DNA of 64,000 bases from Eubacterium sp. MSJ-21 (GCF_018918185.1 NZ_JAHLPZ010000012.1:43436-107435); one strand, 5' to 3'. Counted from the first letter of the stretch, positions 34,849-44,987 are shown. Program-made: numbers and translations. The notes: a model not told the origin generated them from the sequence alone.

Positions 34849-34893
34849 GTATGCATCGCAATCATCGTCTACTCGTCAAACTGCGATGCATAC
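34849..34893. repeat. 12-bp perfect inverted repeat after glnN
   Basis: GTATGCATCGCA (34849-34860) and TGCGATGCATAC (34882-34893), 21-nt loop, 34 nt past the glnN stop. No T run follows, so it is either a processed 3' end or a regulator site rather than a standard terminator. Confidence 0.6.
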
Positions 34894-34926
34894 AGAGATG
34901 ATTACTGTTAGATGCCTGTATTGGTA

Positions 34927-37044
34927 TTACAGTATAAACATCAAATCCCCATAAGAAGGCATCGGCCACATCTCTTTGTCTACGATCATCTCCAGCTTGT
35001 CAACCGGTGTACGGAGTGCTGTCATAGCCGGCATGATCACATCCAGACAATATCTGGCGCGTTCCGGTCCCTCTTCCTTCTTCTCAATCTCCTCTGTCAC
35101 TTCTGCCAGATGATTGAGCGCCTCATAGCTTTCTGCAAGCAGGGCAGACGTCTTCTCCAAAAGGCGCTCCTGTACACTGACATTGTAGTTTCTGCCGGCT
35201 GTACGTACCTGATTGACAGACTCTGCAAGCACAGTTGTGTATTTAACAACAGCTGGAATAATCTGCTTCGTTGCCATATCGATCATCGTTCTTGCCTCGA
35301 TATTGATTGCCTTTGCATAAATCTCATACTGGATCTCTGCTCTTGCGGAAAGCTCTGCCTTTGTAAATACTTTGAAATGCTCAAACATCTCAATAGATGC
35401 ATCCGTCGTAAGCGCCGGAATTGCATCAACCATCGTCGGAAGGTTCGGAAGTCCTCTGCGCTGTGCCTCTTCCTGCCATTCCTTAGAGTATCCGTTTCCG
35501 CTGAAGATAATACGCTTATGCTTCTCTGTATATTCTACAATCAGAGCATTTAATTCCTTGTCGAAGTCTTCTGCCTTCTCCAGTCTGTCACAGGCCTCCT
35601 CAAACGCCTCTGCTGCGATTGTGTTCAAAACAACGTTGCAGTTAGACAGGGAATCCTGGGATCCAAGCATACGGAATTCGAACTTATTTCCGGTAAAAGC
35701 AAACGGTGATGTACGGTTACGGTCTGTTGCATCCTTGCGGAAATCCGGAAGTGTTGCAACTCCTGTTGCAAATTTTTCACCCTTGATACTGTGAGTTGCC
35801 TCGCCATTCTTCAGAATCTGGTCAAGTACATCCTCAAGCTGATCACCAAGGAATACAGAGATTACGGCCGGAGGTGCTTCATTTCCGCCCAGTCTCTGAT
35901 CGTTTCCGACATCGGCTGCCGATACACGAAGCAGATCTGCATGCTCATCAACCGCCTTCAAAATACATGCAAGCACAAGAAGGAACATCTTGTTTTCATG
36001 TGGATTCTTACCCGGTTCCAGCAGATTCACGCCATCATCGGAGGTCAACGACCAGTTGTTATGCTTTCCGGAACCATTTACCCCTGCAAACGGTTTCTCA
36101 TGAAGCAGACAGCGCATACCATGACGGCTTGCTACCTTCTTCAAGATCCGCATCATGATCTGGTTGTGATCCTGCGCGATATTTACCGGTGCATAGATCG
36201 GCGCCAACTCATGCTGTGCCGGAGCAACCTCATTGTGCTGTGTCTTCGCCGCAACACCAAGCTTCCAGCACTCCTCATTTACTTCCTTCATATAGGCACT
36301 GACACGCTGACGGATCGTACCAAGATAATGGTCATCCATCTCCTGGCCCTTCGGCGGCATTGCACCAAACAACGTACGGCCTGTATAGATCAGATCCTTG
36401 CGCTTTAACCATTTTTCTTTATCAACCAGGAAATATTCCTGCTCGGCACCAACGGATGGTGTCACACGCTTGGCAGTTGTATTTCCAAACAATCTTAAAA
36501 TACGGAGTGCCTGCTTGTTGACCGCCTCCATCGAACGAAGCAGCGGTGTCTTCTGGTCAAGTGCCTCCCCTGTATACGAACAAAATGCGGTTGGAATACA
36601 AAGGATACCGCCTGCGGAATCATGACGTACAAACGCTGGAGATGTACAATCCCATGTCGTATAGCCTCTTGCTTCAAAGGTTGCACGAAGTCCTCCGGAT
36701 GGGAATGAAGATGCATCCGGCTCTCCCTGAATCAGCTCTTTCCCTGAAAATGATAACAGTACCTTTCCGTTTTCCTTCGGTGCCGTGATAAATGCATCAT
36801 GCTTTTCGGCTGTCACGCCGGTCATCGGCTGGAACCAGTGACTGTAATGTGTTGCGCCCTTCTCGATTGCCCATTCCTTCATCTCATGGGCAACTACGTC
36901 TGCAATCTCCAACGACAATTCCTTGCCCTCTTCGATTGTCTCCTTAAGTTCCTTGTAAACCTTCTTCGGAAGTCGTTCTTCCATGACTGCATCGTTAAAT
37001 ACATCGCAGCCAAACAGCTCTGTTACGTTTACATTTTCTTCCAT
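34927..37044 (-). CDS. glnN: Glutamine synthetase type III
   Basis: 705 residues, the length of GSIII (far longer than GSI). Makes glutamine from glutamate, ammonia and ATP; main ammonia-assimilating enzyme of many anaerobes. Signatures: GSIII N-terminal block [20 protein letters not shown], catalytic [29 protein letters not shown] and [20 protein letters not shown]. The ribosome site (AAGGACAGG) is not at ideal spacing. The 175-nt gap to the divergent symporter gene should hold its promoter. Confidence 0.96.
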   Translation of the reverse strand: MEENVNVTELFGCDVFNDAVMEERLPKKVYKELKETIEEGKELSLEIADVVAHEMKEWAIEKGATHYSHWFQPMTGVTAEKHDAFITAPKENGKVLLSFSGKELIQGEPDASSFPSGGLRATFEARGYTTWDCTSPAFVRHDSAGGILCIPTAFCSYTGEALDQKTPLLRSMEAVNKQALRILRLFGNTTAKRVTPSVGAEQEYFLVDKEKWLKRKDLIYTGRTLFGAMPPKGQEMDDHYLGTIRQRVSAYMKEVNEECWKLGVAAKTQHNEVAPAQHELAPIYAPVNIAQDHNQIMMRILKKVASRHGMRCLLHEKPFAGVNGSGKHNNWSLTSDDGVNLLEPGKNPHENKMFLLVLACILKAVDEHADLLRVSAADVGNDQRLGGNEAPPAVISVFLGDQLEDVLDQILKNGEATHSIKGEKFATGVATLPDFRKDATDRNRTSPFAFTGNKFEFRMLGSQDSLSNCNVVLNTIAAEAFEEACDRLEKAEDFDKELNALIVEYTEKHKRIIFSGNGYSKEWQEEAQRRGLPNLPTMVDAIPALTTDASIEMFEHFKVFTKAELSARAEIQYEIYAKAINIEARTMIDMATKQIIPAVVKYTTVLAESVNQVRTAGRNYNVSVQERLLEKTSALLAESYEALNHLAEVTEEIEKKEEGPERARYCLDVIMPAMTALRTPVDKLEMIVDKEMWPMPSYGDLMFIL

Positions 37045-37155
37045 GTTGTCTTCTAAACCTGTCCTTTCACGTTTCCTTAATTAATTTTGAAAGTTCTCCC
37101 CTTGTATTATTATTTTTTTTATAGTATATTTTATGAAGTTTGCTTTGTCAAACAT

Positions 37156-37203
37156 TATAATAGGTAATATGCCGTAATCTTTCATTATCTGACGGCATTT
37201 TTA
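37156..37203 (+). promoter_or_regulatory. Leader of the NSS transporter with terminator-like hairpin
   Basis: TATAAT at 37156-37161 (weak -35) is followed at once by ATGCCGT (37169-37175) / ACGGCAT (37192-37198) and TTTTTATT, then the AGGAGG of the gene. A terminator in the leader between promoter and ribosome site suggests attenuation. Confidence 0.5.
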
Positions 37204-37219
37204 TTCAGGAGGAAAATAT

Positions 37220-38575
37220 ATGCAACGGGAATCTTTTAAATCCCGTCTTGGTTTTCTGCTTGTTTCGGCAGGATGCGCCATCGGTATCGGAAATGTCTGG
37301 CGTTTCCCTTATGTCGCAGGCGAAAACGGAGGCGGTCTTTTTGTACTCTTTTACCTGATTTTTCTGGTAATCATGGGACTACCTGTTCTGACAATGGAAT
37401 TCGCGGTCGGTCGTGCAAGCCGCAAGAGTGCGGTACTCGGTTACAAAGCGCTTGAAAAGCCCGGCAGTAAATGGCATATCCACGGCTGGTTCGCCATGGC
37501 CGGATGCTATCTGCTGATGATGTATTACACAACCGTATCCGGCTGGATGCTTTCATATTTTTATAAGTTTGCAACCGGCGCATTTCATTCCGGTATGAAC
37601 ACAGACGCAACTTCTTCGGTGTTCACCGATCTGCTCGGTGATCCGCTTCAGATGACGCTCTGGATGGTAATTATCGTAATCGCGGGATTTCTCATCTGCA
37701 GCCGTGGCTTGCAAAATGGTCTGGAACGAATCAGCAAATTCATGATGCTGGCACTGCTGGCACTGATTTTAATCTTAGTAATACATAGTCTGACATTATC
37801 CGGTGCAAAGGAAGGCTTGAAGTTCTACCTCGTGCCAAATGCAAAAACCGTCTCTGAAGTTGGTCTCAAAAACGTGGTTTCCGCTGCGATGAACCAGGCA
37901 TTTTTTACCTTAAGTTTAGGTGTTGCGGCGATGGAGATCTTCGGAAGCTATATGAGCAAGGACAATACACTCGCCGGGGAGGGCGTCCGTATCTGTGCAC
38001 TTGATACATTTGTCGCAATCATGGCAGGACTGATCATCTTCCCGGCATGCTTCAGCTATGGTGTGGAAGTCGGTGCCGGTCCGAGTCTGATCTTCGTCAC
38101 ACTGCCAAACGTATTCGTGAATATGGCAGGCGGCAGGATCTGGGGAACGTTGTTCTTCCTGTTCATGACATTTGCCAGCTTCTCGACGGTCATCGCCGTA
38201 TTCGAGAACATCATTTCTTTCTGTATGGATATGTTCCATATCAGCCGGAACAAAGCATCGCTTATCAACTGTGTTATCATTCTGATTGCAAGCATGCCTT
38301 GTGTCCTTGGCTACAACGTATGGAGCAATGTGCATCTGATCGGCGGTCGTGACGTACTCGACACGGAGGACTTCTTAGTAAGCAACCTGCTTTTGCCGCT
38401 TGGATCACTCATCTATCTGTTGTTCTGTGTTACCAAATGGGGATTTGGATTTGATAACTACATCGAAGAGGCAAACACCGGAAAAGGGCTTAAAATCAGT
38501 CGGAAATTAAAGCCGTATTTCCAGTTTATACTGCCGGTTTTGATTCTGATCATTCTGATTCAGGGATTGCTGTAG
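37220..38575 (+). CDS. Sodium-dependent transporter, neurotransmitter:sodium symporter (NSS) family
   Basis: 451 residues with about 11-12 membrane helices. The N-terminus RLGFLLVSAGCAIGIGNVWRFPYVAGENGGGLFVLFY is the NSS (LeuT/TnaT-type) signature that forms the sodium and substrate sites. Bacterial members import amino acids such as tryptophan, tyrosine or leucine. AGGAGG precedes the ATG. Divergent from glnN and followed by SulP on the same strand. Confidence 0.93.
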   Translation: MQRESFKSRLGFLLVSAGCAIGIGNVWRFPYVAGENGGGLFVLFYLIFLVIMGLPVLTMEFAVGRASRKSAVLGYKALEKPGSKWHIHGWFAMAGCYLLMMYYTTVSGWMLSYFYKFATGAFHSGMNTDATSSVFTDLLGDPLQMTLWMVIIVIAGFLICSRGLQNGLERISKFMMLALLALILILVIHSLTLSGAKEGLKFYLVPNAKTVSEVGLKNVVSAAMNQAFFTLSLGVAAMEIFGSYMSKDNTLAGEGVRICALDTFVAIMAGLIIFPACFSYGVEVGAGPSLIFVTLPNVFVNMAGGRIWGTLFFLFMTFASFSTVIAVFENIISFCMDMFHISRNKASLINCVIILIASMPCVLGYNVWSNVHLIGGRDVLDTEDFLVSNLLLPLGSLIYLLFCVTKWGFGFDNYIEEANTGKGLKISRKLKPYFQFILPVLILIILIQGLL

Positions 38576-38634
38576 CCGGATCCGGGGAGATCGTTATACT
38601 ATATTTTAGATAAAGCGAAAAGGATTTTACTGAT

Positions 38635-40290
38635 ATGGAAAAGCTCAAATATATAAAACCGAAACTTTTTAGCACTATGAAAACATATACAAAGGAACAG
38701 TTTGTGAAGGATATCGTCGCAGGTATCATCGTGGCGATCATCGCATTGCCTTTGTCGATTGCACTTGCCATTGCCTCCGGTGTCAATCCGGAGCAGGGCT
38801 TATACACCGCAATCATCGCAGGATTCTTCATCTCCCTGCTCGGTGGCAGCCGCGTGCAGATCGGCGGTCCGACCGCAGCATTCGTTGTTATCATCTACGG
38901 CATCATCGCCCAATATGGCATGACCGGACTTACAATTGCTACTTTTTTGTCCGGCATCATCATGATTATCATGGGGCTGTGCCATTTTGGCAATCTGATC
39001 AAATTCATCCCGAAGACGATCACGGTCGGCTTTACATTTGGTATTGCCATCGGCATCTTCGCCGGACAGCTCAAAGACTTCTTCGGTCTGTCCATGGGGG
39101 CTGTGCCATCCGAATTTGTTGATAAATGTGCTGCCTATGCGAAAGCATTTCACACGATTGACTGGATGACGTTCGGTATCGGTATGCTCGCGCTGCTGAT
39201 CCAGATCTTCTGGCCGAAGGTATCTGCGAAGATTCCGGGCAGCCTGATTGCCATTCTTGTAACCACACTGATCGTCCAGCTCGGCAAGCTTCCGGTTGCT
39301 ACGATCGGCGATCTGTACACGATTAAGGCAGGCTTCCCGAAATTCGCCGCCCCGCAGCTTTCGTTTGCTCTAGTGAAAGAATTGATCTCACCGGCATTTA
39401 CAATTGCAATTTTAGCTTCGATCGAATCGCTGCTTTCCTGTGTTGTATCCGATGGTATGATCGGTGGACACCACCGCTCGAATGCGGAGTTAGTCGGTCA
39501 GGGCGTCGGCAATATCATGTCATCGCTCTTCGGTGGTATCCCAGCAACCGGAGCGATCGCCAGAACCGCAGCCAATGTCAAAAACGGCGGACGTACCCCG
39601 ATTGCCGGTATCGTCCATGCGATCACCCTGCTGTTGATCCTGCTGTTCCTGATGCCGTATGCATCTATGATTCCGATGACCTGTCTTGCCGCAATCCTGA
39701 TTATGGTTGCCTACAACATGAGCGGCTTCAAGACATTTGGCCACATGATCAAAACCGCACCGAAAAGCGATATTCTCGTCCTGATCACCACTCTGCTTCT
39801 GACGGTATTCTTCGATCTGGTTGTGGCTATCGAGATCGGTATGGTCATGGCAGCATTCCTGTTCATGAAGCGAATGTCCGATGTCGGTGAAGTGAAACCA
39901 TGGATCTACAAGGAAGATCTGGACAAAAACGAGATCTCCGAGCACACGGACCTGAAGAATGTACCGCATAACACAATGGTATATGAAATTCTCGGTCCGA
40001 TGTTCTTTGCGGAGACAAATGACTACCTTGCATTTACACACGAAAAACGCAAGAATGTTCTGATTCTTCGTATGCGTAATGTTCCGGCGATGGATATCAC
40101 CGGGCTGGAATCACTGGAAGAAGCATACAAGACATGCCAGAAGAAGGGCATCCACTTACTGCTCTCCCACGTGAACGAACAGCCACGTCATGTGATGGAG
40201 AAGGCCGGTTTCGTTGAAAAACTCGGCGAAGAGAATTTCTGTGAGAATATCGATGTTGCGTTAGCAAAAGCGGCAACGTTTGAAAATTAA
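38635..40290 (+). CDS. SulP-family anion transporter with C-terminal STAS domain
   Basis: 551 residues. Residues ~20-420 are membrane helices with the SulP motifs DIVAGIIVAIIALPLSIALAIASGVNPEQGLYTAI and GGSRVQIGGPTAAFV; residues ~440-545 form a STAS domain (VPAMDITGLESLEEAYKTC). Family members carry sulfate, bicarbonate or dicarboxylates; the substrate cannot be read. No clear terminator before it, so it may follow the symporter gene in one transcript. Confidence 0.92.
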   Translation: MEKLKYIKPKLFSTMKTYTKEQFVKDIVAGIIVAIIALPLSIALAIASGVNPEQGLYTAIIAGFFISLLGGSRVQIGGPTAAFVVIIYGIIAQYGMTGLTIATFLSGIIMIIMGLCHFGNLIKFIPKTITVGFTFGIAIGIFAGQLKDFFGLSMGAVPSEFVDKCAAYAKAFHTIDWMTFGIGMLALLIQIFWPKVSAKIPGSLIAILVTTLIVQLGKLPVATIGDLYTIKAGFPKFAAPQLSFALVKELISPAFTIAILASIESLLSCVVSDGMIGGHHRSNAELVGQGVGNIMSSLFGGIPATGAIARTAANVKNGGRTPIAGIVHAITLLLILLFLMPYASMIPMTCLAAILIMVAYNMSGFKTFGHMIKTAPKSDILVLITTLLLTVFFDLVVAIEIGMVMAAFLFMKRMSDVGEVKPWIYKEDLDKNEISEHTDLKNVPHNTMVYEILGPMFFAETNDYLAFTHEKRKNVLILRMRNVPAMDITGLESLEEAYKTCQKKGIHLLLSHVNEQPRHVMEKAGFVEKLGEENFCENIDVALAKAATFEN

Positions 40291-40310
40291 ACATTCTGCT
40301 TACCATAACA

Positions 40311-40374
40311 AAAAAGCCCCGATTGCGTCTGTGGATATATTTCCAATCACACCGGACTGCAACAGGGGCTTTTG
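40311..40374. terminator. Bidirectional terminator between SulP and hydrolase genes
   Basis: AAAAGCCCC (40312-40320) / GGGGCTTTT (40365-40373) with additional pairing in the loop, T runs on both strands, between convergent genes. Confidence 0.75.
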
Positions 40375-40376
40375 TA

Positions 40377-40949
40377 TTATATAATTGCTTTGGTCTTCTC
40401 CATCACATCCTGCAGGATTTTCAGATTCTGCATGGTATCGCTTGTCTCCAGTGAATGGTTGGCGTTCTCGTAGACGTGTATTTGGACGCCCTGCGCTTCA
40501 CTCATCCGGATCACCGCAGGCACATCACTCCACGGATCAACCGTTCCGATAAATGCAACCGCATGCTTCGGGGCAAAGTTGTAGGTTGCCTCAAGCGGCG
40601 TGTATAAGATATGGCGGAGTTCTGCTTCCGTTCCCGTTTCTTCGAGTTTCTGTGCATAGGCAGATGCGATAATCGTACCAACGCTTTTCGATACAAACAG
40701 CACTTCTGCATATGCTGCAAAATCAACATCTGCAAGCTGTGCTTCCGCCTGTGCATACAATGCATGGAAAGCTGCCTCCATCTTCTCTTTGTTCCCGCGG
40801 ATATTTCCCGCCTGATAATCGTATTTCAAAGCGATCAGCTCATATCCTGCCTCGCCCGCCAGCTTCCGGCTGTAATATAGAAGCGGCTTGTCCGCATGGT
40901 ATCCGATTCCCGGGAAAAAAACAGCTAATTTTTTCTTTAATTTTTCCAT
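40377..40949 (-). CDS. Alpha/beta-hydrolase-like protein
   Basis: 190 residues from the ATG at 40949, placed after TGGAGG (the ORF opens at 41006). Alpha/beta-hydrolase pattern: FFPGIGYHADKPLLYY near the N-terminus, nucleophile elbow VSKSVGT, acidic residue in FIGTVDPWSD and His in ENANHSLE. Substrate unknown; similar short hydrolases are often annotated as unknown or dienelactone-hydrolase-like. Confidence 0.65.
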   Translation of the reverse strand: MEKLKKKLAVFFPGIGYHADKPLLYYSRKLAGEAGYELIALKYDYQAGNIRGNKEKMEAAFHALYAQAEAQLADVDFAAYAEVLFVSKSVGTIIASAYAQKLEETGTEAELRHILYTPLEATYNFAPKHAVAFIGTVDPWSDVPAVIRMSEAQGVQIHVYENANHSLETSDTMQNLKILQDVMEKTKAII

Positions 40950-41020
40950 AATGTTCTGTTCCTCCAGCATTGATTTGCACTCTGGCAGTTTTATGAATAG
41001 AAACATATTTTCTTAAGACA

Positions 41021-42832
41021 TTAAAACCTGCCATCTGCATCCGGAATCGATGAATCATCGTTCAGAATTGTTTCATCCTCAAACAAAGGATGCCATTCTA
41101 GTTTTTTGTATGTAAATGACGCTTTATACGTCTCAAATTCAGAAGCAGAAACCTCCTGGTAATAGTAACTATAGTTTTCATCTTTCATTTGTCTTAGCAG
41201 AAAATCATAATCATAATTATCATAATTTACAGTTCCATCCGAACCGCCATGCACATACCATTTAGTGTCAATTACCTTGTAATATTTTTCACCACCACCT
41301 GTATGGATCTTCAAATATCCCACATCTCCACCAGACTCGTTATCCATATAATCAGAAATTAGTTCAAACCGGCTGTCTACTTTATCATACAAGAACTCTT
41401 CTGCTTCATCTGACAGATACAGATCCTTTTGGTAAAATGTAACGACTCCGTCAATATCATCCCGCACATAGGTATGTCGTATTTCAACCTGTCTTGTCTC
41501 ACTGTTCCAATATCCAAAGTAAATGTCTTCCATGCCATCTCCATTGATATCCGCCACAGCATAAAAGCAATTCTTCCGCTCATATGGAGCTAAAGACTCG
41601 CCAACCTCAGCATCGTCTCCCCGTGTGCCACTTCCGGTTGTACGATAACTATCTACATTTTGACGCGTCTCTTCCAATTTTAAGTCAACCCAAGAAACCT
41701 CTTCAGTTGTTGCCTCCTGTACCGGTGCCGGTCCATCCTCCCACCTAAGCTCACCACCGCCATCCTCATATTCTATCGCTACCGAGTGTCTTTCCGGTTC
41801 GGACGATGCGTGATGGATTCCCAGACCGATTCCGACAACCGCTGCCACTCCGGCGACTCCAACTGCCACTTTTCCGCCAATCGTACCAAGAAATTTTGCA
41901 ATTCCATGTGCAGATGCCTTCGCTGCTGTCCCAGCCGCTCCGCCTGCCTGTCCGGTTACTGCTGCCCGCGCCGCACTTCCTGCCTGTCCTGCCGCACTTC
42001 CCGCAATACCACCTGCCTGTCCGATTACCGCAGATGTTCCTGCCACGCCACCGGCCTGTCCGACCATCGCGATTGCACCAGCCGCACTTCCTGTGATTCC
42101 GACATGCGCGATGCCCGTCACTTTTCCAATATAATTCTGGAACAAAATATACAGCCAAGGTGTATCCTTCAAGCTGAATTTATGCGACTTCTCCTGCTGT
42201 ACCGCATATGCAGGTGCCTGTCCATACGCGGTGATTGCAGAAAGCAAGGCTGTCCGTGTCTGTCCGATGGTATGCTTTACCGCCCGCGTTGTACATCCCG
42301 TTTTTTCTACGATCGCAGGTACGCTCTCGCCAAAATAATAATACGACTGGAATACGACCTTTTCCATCGGTGATAACGACTCGATCACAGCCTGCACATG
42401 CTCTGTAAATACGCGATTCTCAGATAAATCCTCCGTAATCGCGAGGGCTTCATCCTCCGCTGCATAATCATAGAACGGCATATCCAAACCACTATCTGCG
42501 GATTCCACAGTCTGTGCATTTACAGAATCCATGTCTGGTTGCATGTCAGAATTTCCTGTCGATACAGCATTTTCCTTTAAGTACTCCAAAGCTTCCTCAT
42601 TTGCAAGCTTTGCGCTCCACGCATAAAACGCTTCCGTCTGTGGAAGTGTCTGCACATTCGCATAGATTTTCTCATATACCTTCGGCATCAGCTCTGCCGC
42701 AGTGTTCTCATCCGGAATAATCGTATGCAGCATCGTATAGACCGTCTGCGATGTCGCATAATAAAAGCTCTCATATCCGCTGAAATCTCCGGACTGAAAT
42801 TTCTCAATTTGTTCTGTAATAATTGGTTCCAT
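41021..42832 (-). CDS. Membrane-anchored sigma-70-like protein with Gly/Ala repeats
   Basis: 603 residues. Residues 1-~220 look like an ECF-type sigma factor: a region-2-like helix bundle (FQSGDFSGYESFYYATSQTVYTML...) and a region-4-like helix-turn-helix (ESLSPMEKVVFQSYYYFGESVPAIVEKTGCTTRAVKHTIGQTRTALL). Then a Gly/Ala stretch with repeated GQAGG.AG (about 255-310), one membrane helix (~318-338) and a ~260-residue outer domain with an FG-GAP/EF-like DINGDGMEDIYFGY. A sigma-like head on a membrane anchor is unusual. Last gene of the HTH-FHA-sigma module; it overlaps the FHA gene by 29 nt. Confidence 0.7.
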   Translation of the reverse strand: MEPIITEQIEKFQSGDFSGYESFYYATSQTVYTMLHTIIPDENTAAELMPKVYEKIYANVQTLPQTEAFYAWSAKLANEEALEYLKENAVSTGNSDMQPDMDSVNAQTVESADSGLDMPFYDYAAEDEALAITEDLSENRVFTEHVQAVIESLSPMEKVVFQSYYYFGESVPAIVEKTGCTTRAVKHTIGQTRTALLSAITAYGQAPAYAVQQEKSHKFSLKDTPWLYILFQNYIGKVTGIAHVGITGSAAGAIAMVGQAGGVAGTSAVIGQAGGIAGSAAGQAGSAARAAVTGQAGGAAGTAAKASAHGIAKFLGTIGGKVAVGVAGVAAVVGIGLGIHHASSEPERHSVAIEYEDGGGELRWEDGPAPVQEATTEEVSWVDLKLEETRQNVDSYRTTGSGTRGDDAEVGESLAPYERKNCFYAVADINGDGMEDIYFGYWNSETRQVEIRHTYVRDDIDGVVTFYQKDLYLSDEAEEFLYDKVDSRFELISDYMDNESGGDVGYLKIHTGGGEKYYKVIDTKWYVHGGSDGTVNYDNYDYDFLLRQMKDENYSYYYQEVSASEFETYKASFTYKKLEWHPLFEDETILNDDSSIPDADGRF

Positions 42833-43382
42833 CTGTACTCCCTTTACTTCCCATCACCTTGAGCGGTCCGATCACATAGGTAAGTGCACCCATATAGATC
42901 ACCATCCCATGTTCACATTCTACCACACTTCCCGGCTCCGGGTTCGCTAATTTCATCCGGATATCTCCATCCACGATCAGGAACTTGCTGCAGCCTCGCG
43001 AATCCATCGCCCGCCACGGCGCATCATAGTACCGCGTCCGGAAGAACGCCCACACCGTCGCCGGACTTACGACCGCATCCTCGCCGCCACCGAAGACGAA
43101 CACATCCCCCGGCGAAACCATCACCGGCTTGACACGTCCATGCAGCCCGGAAGAGAGCTTCTTCTGATTGCGGATCGTACCGTTCTTCGGATTTTCATCC
43201 ATGTAAAACCAGATACCATCCATATTCTGGAACCGTCCATGTCTACGGCTGATCGTCGTTGCATGCATCGGGATATCCGGTGTATGCTCCTTCGACATTC
43301 GTCCCACCTCCCAGACAACCTGATTGTCCAGCAAATAGATATTCAATTGTCCATTTTCAATTACGATTAAATTATTTTCCAT
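42804..43382 (-). CDS. FHA-domain protein
   Basis: 192 residues from the ATG at 43382, directly after the HTH gene's stop. FHA core: WEVGRMSKEHTPDI, TTISRRHGRFQNMDG, NPKNGTIRN, i.e. the Gly-Arg, Ser-Arg-x-His and Asn-Gly-Thr residues that bind phosphothreonine. The C-terminal half repeats a similar beta pattern (FVFGGGEDAV...GCSKFLIVDGDIRMKL) and may be a second, diverged domain. A Ser/Thr kinase is encoded at 50.7-52.2 kb, a possible source of phosphorylated partners. Confidence 0.85.
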   Translation of the reverse strand: MENNLIVIENGQLNIYLLDNQVVWEVGRMSKEHTPDIPMHATTISRRHGRFQNMDGIWFYMDENPKNGTIRNQKKLSSGLHGRVKPVMVSPGDVFVFGGGEDAVVSPATVWAFFRTRYYDAPWRAMDSRGCSKFLIVDGDIRMKLANPEPGSVVECEHGMVIYMGALTYVIGPLKVMGSKGSTDGTNYYRTN

Positions 43383-43383
43383 C

Positions 43384-44439
43384 CTACCATATATCCGTAT
43401 CGAGATCCGGAAGCTCCGCGAGAAACGCGTCAATCTCCGGCAGGTCAAGCTCCAACAGCACCTTGCGTGCATAGCGGCATAACTCATCCGGATCGAACTC
43501 CTCCGATTCCGTATCAAGCATATTGTTCAGTTCCGCATCATCCAGAATAAACAGGATCACACTTTCAAACAGGTTCTTCGCACACAAAGGCTCCATATGT
43601 GCCAGCGTAAGCATCTCATCGATCTGCTCATGATCCATGCTCAGATGCAGTCCCAGCGAAATAATCTTGTTCCGCGTCGGATACCATTTGTTCTGCCGTA
43701 TTGCAGACACACACTGCCGCAGGGAAGACGACCAGCCCTGTCCCTCTGCCAGATTCGCCACGCTCGATGAATACCGCTGGTAATTGATTGTCACATACAT
43801 TTTCACATAGGCATAAAACTTCTGATATGCCGAGGAGAATGTTGCGATATTGTCATAGATAAACTGCGTCAGGGCATCTGCATCCTCCACCTGTGATAAC
43901 CGCTCGGCAAACTGTGCCGTGTTAATATCCGGGATTTCCATATCCGTATCCGCCGTCATGTTCTCCTTAATCTGCGACAATATGTAATCATAGGCGGTCA
44001 GTCCATACGATTCCCCGCACTTTTCTGATGCACTGTTTCCGGAACCATCCATTTCAATCCTGTGATTTAACACATAGATACATACACAATCTTCCAAGCT
44101 CTTCGAATATAGCTCCGGGTACTGCCCGTACCGCCGCAGAAGCTGGTTCATCTTCTCCAAATCATACTCCGCCGCCATGCCGATTCGAAGAAATGTCTCG
44201 CGGTTCTTCGGTATCGCACCCTTGCACCATTTGTCGACCGACACCCGGCTCACGCGGCACCGCTTCGCAAATGCAGACTTCGTAAGTCCACTCTCCGCAA
44301 GGATTTCCAGCATCTTCTGTGCCCACAGTTCCTGCTGAGACTGTAGCAGTGGAAAGATCCGTGCCTTCAATTCTTCCAGATCCTCACACCTTCCAATCTC
44401 TTCTCTTATCAAGCTTGTCTCAAATCCATTTTCTTCCAT
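43384..44439 (-). CDS. HTH (XRE-like) protein heading the FHA module
   Basis: 351 residues. A helix-turn-helix near residues 45-85 (EILAESGLTKSAFAKRCRVSRVSVDKWCKGAIPKNRETFLRIGMA); the remaining ~260 residues are helical with a second similar pattern (QNKWYPTRNKIISLGLHLSMDHEQIDEMLTLAHM) that recalls the region before LRRYGQYPELYSK, so an internal duplication is possible. AGGAT before the ATG. Probably the regulator of the three-gene module. Confidence 0.75.
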   Translation of the reverse strand: MEENGFETSLIREEIGRCEDLEELKARIFPLLQSQQELWAQKMLEILAESGLTKSAFAKRCRVSRVSVDKWCKGAIPKNRETFLRIGMAAEYDLEKMNQLLRRYGQYPELYSKSLEDCVCIYVLNHRIEMDGSGNSASEKCGESYGLTAYDYILSQIKENMTADTDMEIPDINTAQFAERLSQVEDADALTQFIYDNIATFSSAYQKFYAYVKMYVTINYQRYSSSVANLAEGQGWSSSLRQCVSAIRQNKWYPTRNKIISLGLHLSMDHEQIDEMLTLAHMEPLCAKNLFESVILFILDDAELNNMLDTESEEFDPDELCRYARKVLLELDLPEIDAFLAELPDLDTDIW

Positions 44440-44487
44440 ATATTATCCTGTACATCATCCTGTAAGATACCTGTCACAGGCATCCAT

Positions 44488-44817
44488 TTACTCTATCGAC
44501 TGTTCCTTGTACGCCTTACGAATCGGAATAATCGGCAACGCCATAAACACGAATATCGAAATAAAAAATGCAACCAGTCCGGTCACGATATCATACGGAA
44601 ACGGCAGAATGATCCAGCCCCATTTTGCAATCTTTCCCGCCATCTTCACTGCGGTTTTGATTCCGCCGAAAAAGTATGAGATCAATCCGATCATCACACC
44701 ATATCCACACATCGTTATGCTCCATCTGCTCTGTGTGGCGAGGTTGATTACGAACCCCAATACTGTCATACAAGTTGCTCCAAGTGCAATATACTGCGCA
44801 ATTTCCAATCTCTTCAT
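44488..44817 (-). CDS. Small multi-span membrane protein
   Basis: 109 residues from the ATG at 44817, which has AAAGGAG (the ORF opens at 44928). Three to four hydrophobic segments (IAQYIALGATCMTVLGFVI, ITMCGYGVMIGLISYFFGG, WIILPFPYDIVTGLVAFFISIFVFMALPI) and a charged tail. Family not recognised. It may be co-transcribed with the HTH module 48 nt downstream. Confidence 0.65.
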   Translation of the reverse strand: MKRLEIAQYIALGATCMTVLGFVINLATQSRWSITMCGYGVMIGLISYFFGGIKTAVKMAGKIAKWGWIILPFPYDIVTGLVAFFISIFVFMALPIIPIRKAYKEQSIE

Positions 44818-44947
44818 TTTAACCTCTCCTTTGTTCGTTTGTTTTTCAGCTCTTGCTGATGTCCTTATATTACACGAACAAAGGAACAGTGTTTTCAGGC
44901 AAAGTTTACACTTATCTGTAACAGCCACGCAAATACATCACATATGT

Positions 44948-44976
44948 AAAAAGGGCACACCAATTATGCCCTTTTT
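44948..44976 (-). terminator. Terminator after iorB
   Basis: AAAAAGGGCA / TGCCCTTTTT stem, T run on the minus strand, 11 nt after the iorB stop. Confidence 0.85.
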
Positions 44977-44987
44977 ACGCTTATTAT

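Noticed and set aside
35791..36408. Plus-strand ORFs of 100-205 codons inside glnN
   Set aside because: They are shadows of a firmly identified gene on the other strand, with no ribosome sites or motifs. The same applies to long antisense ORFs in ftsH, iorA, hsdR and the SulP gene.
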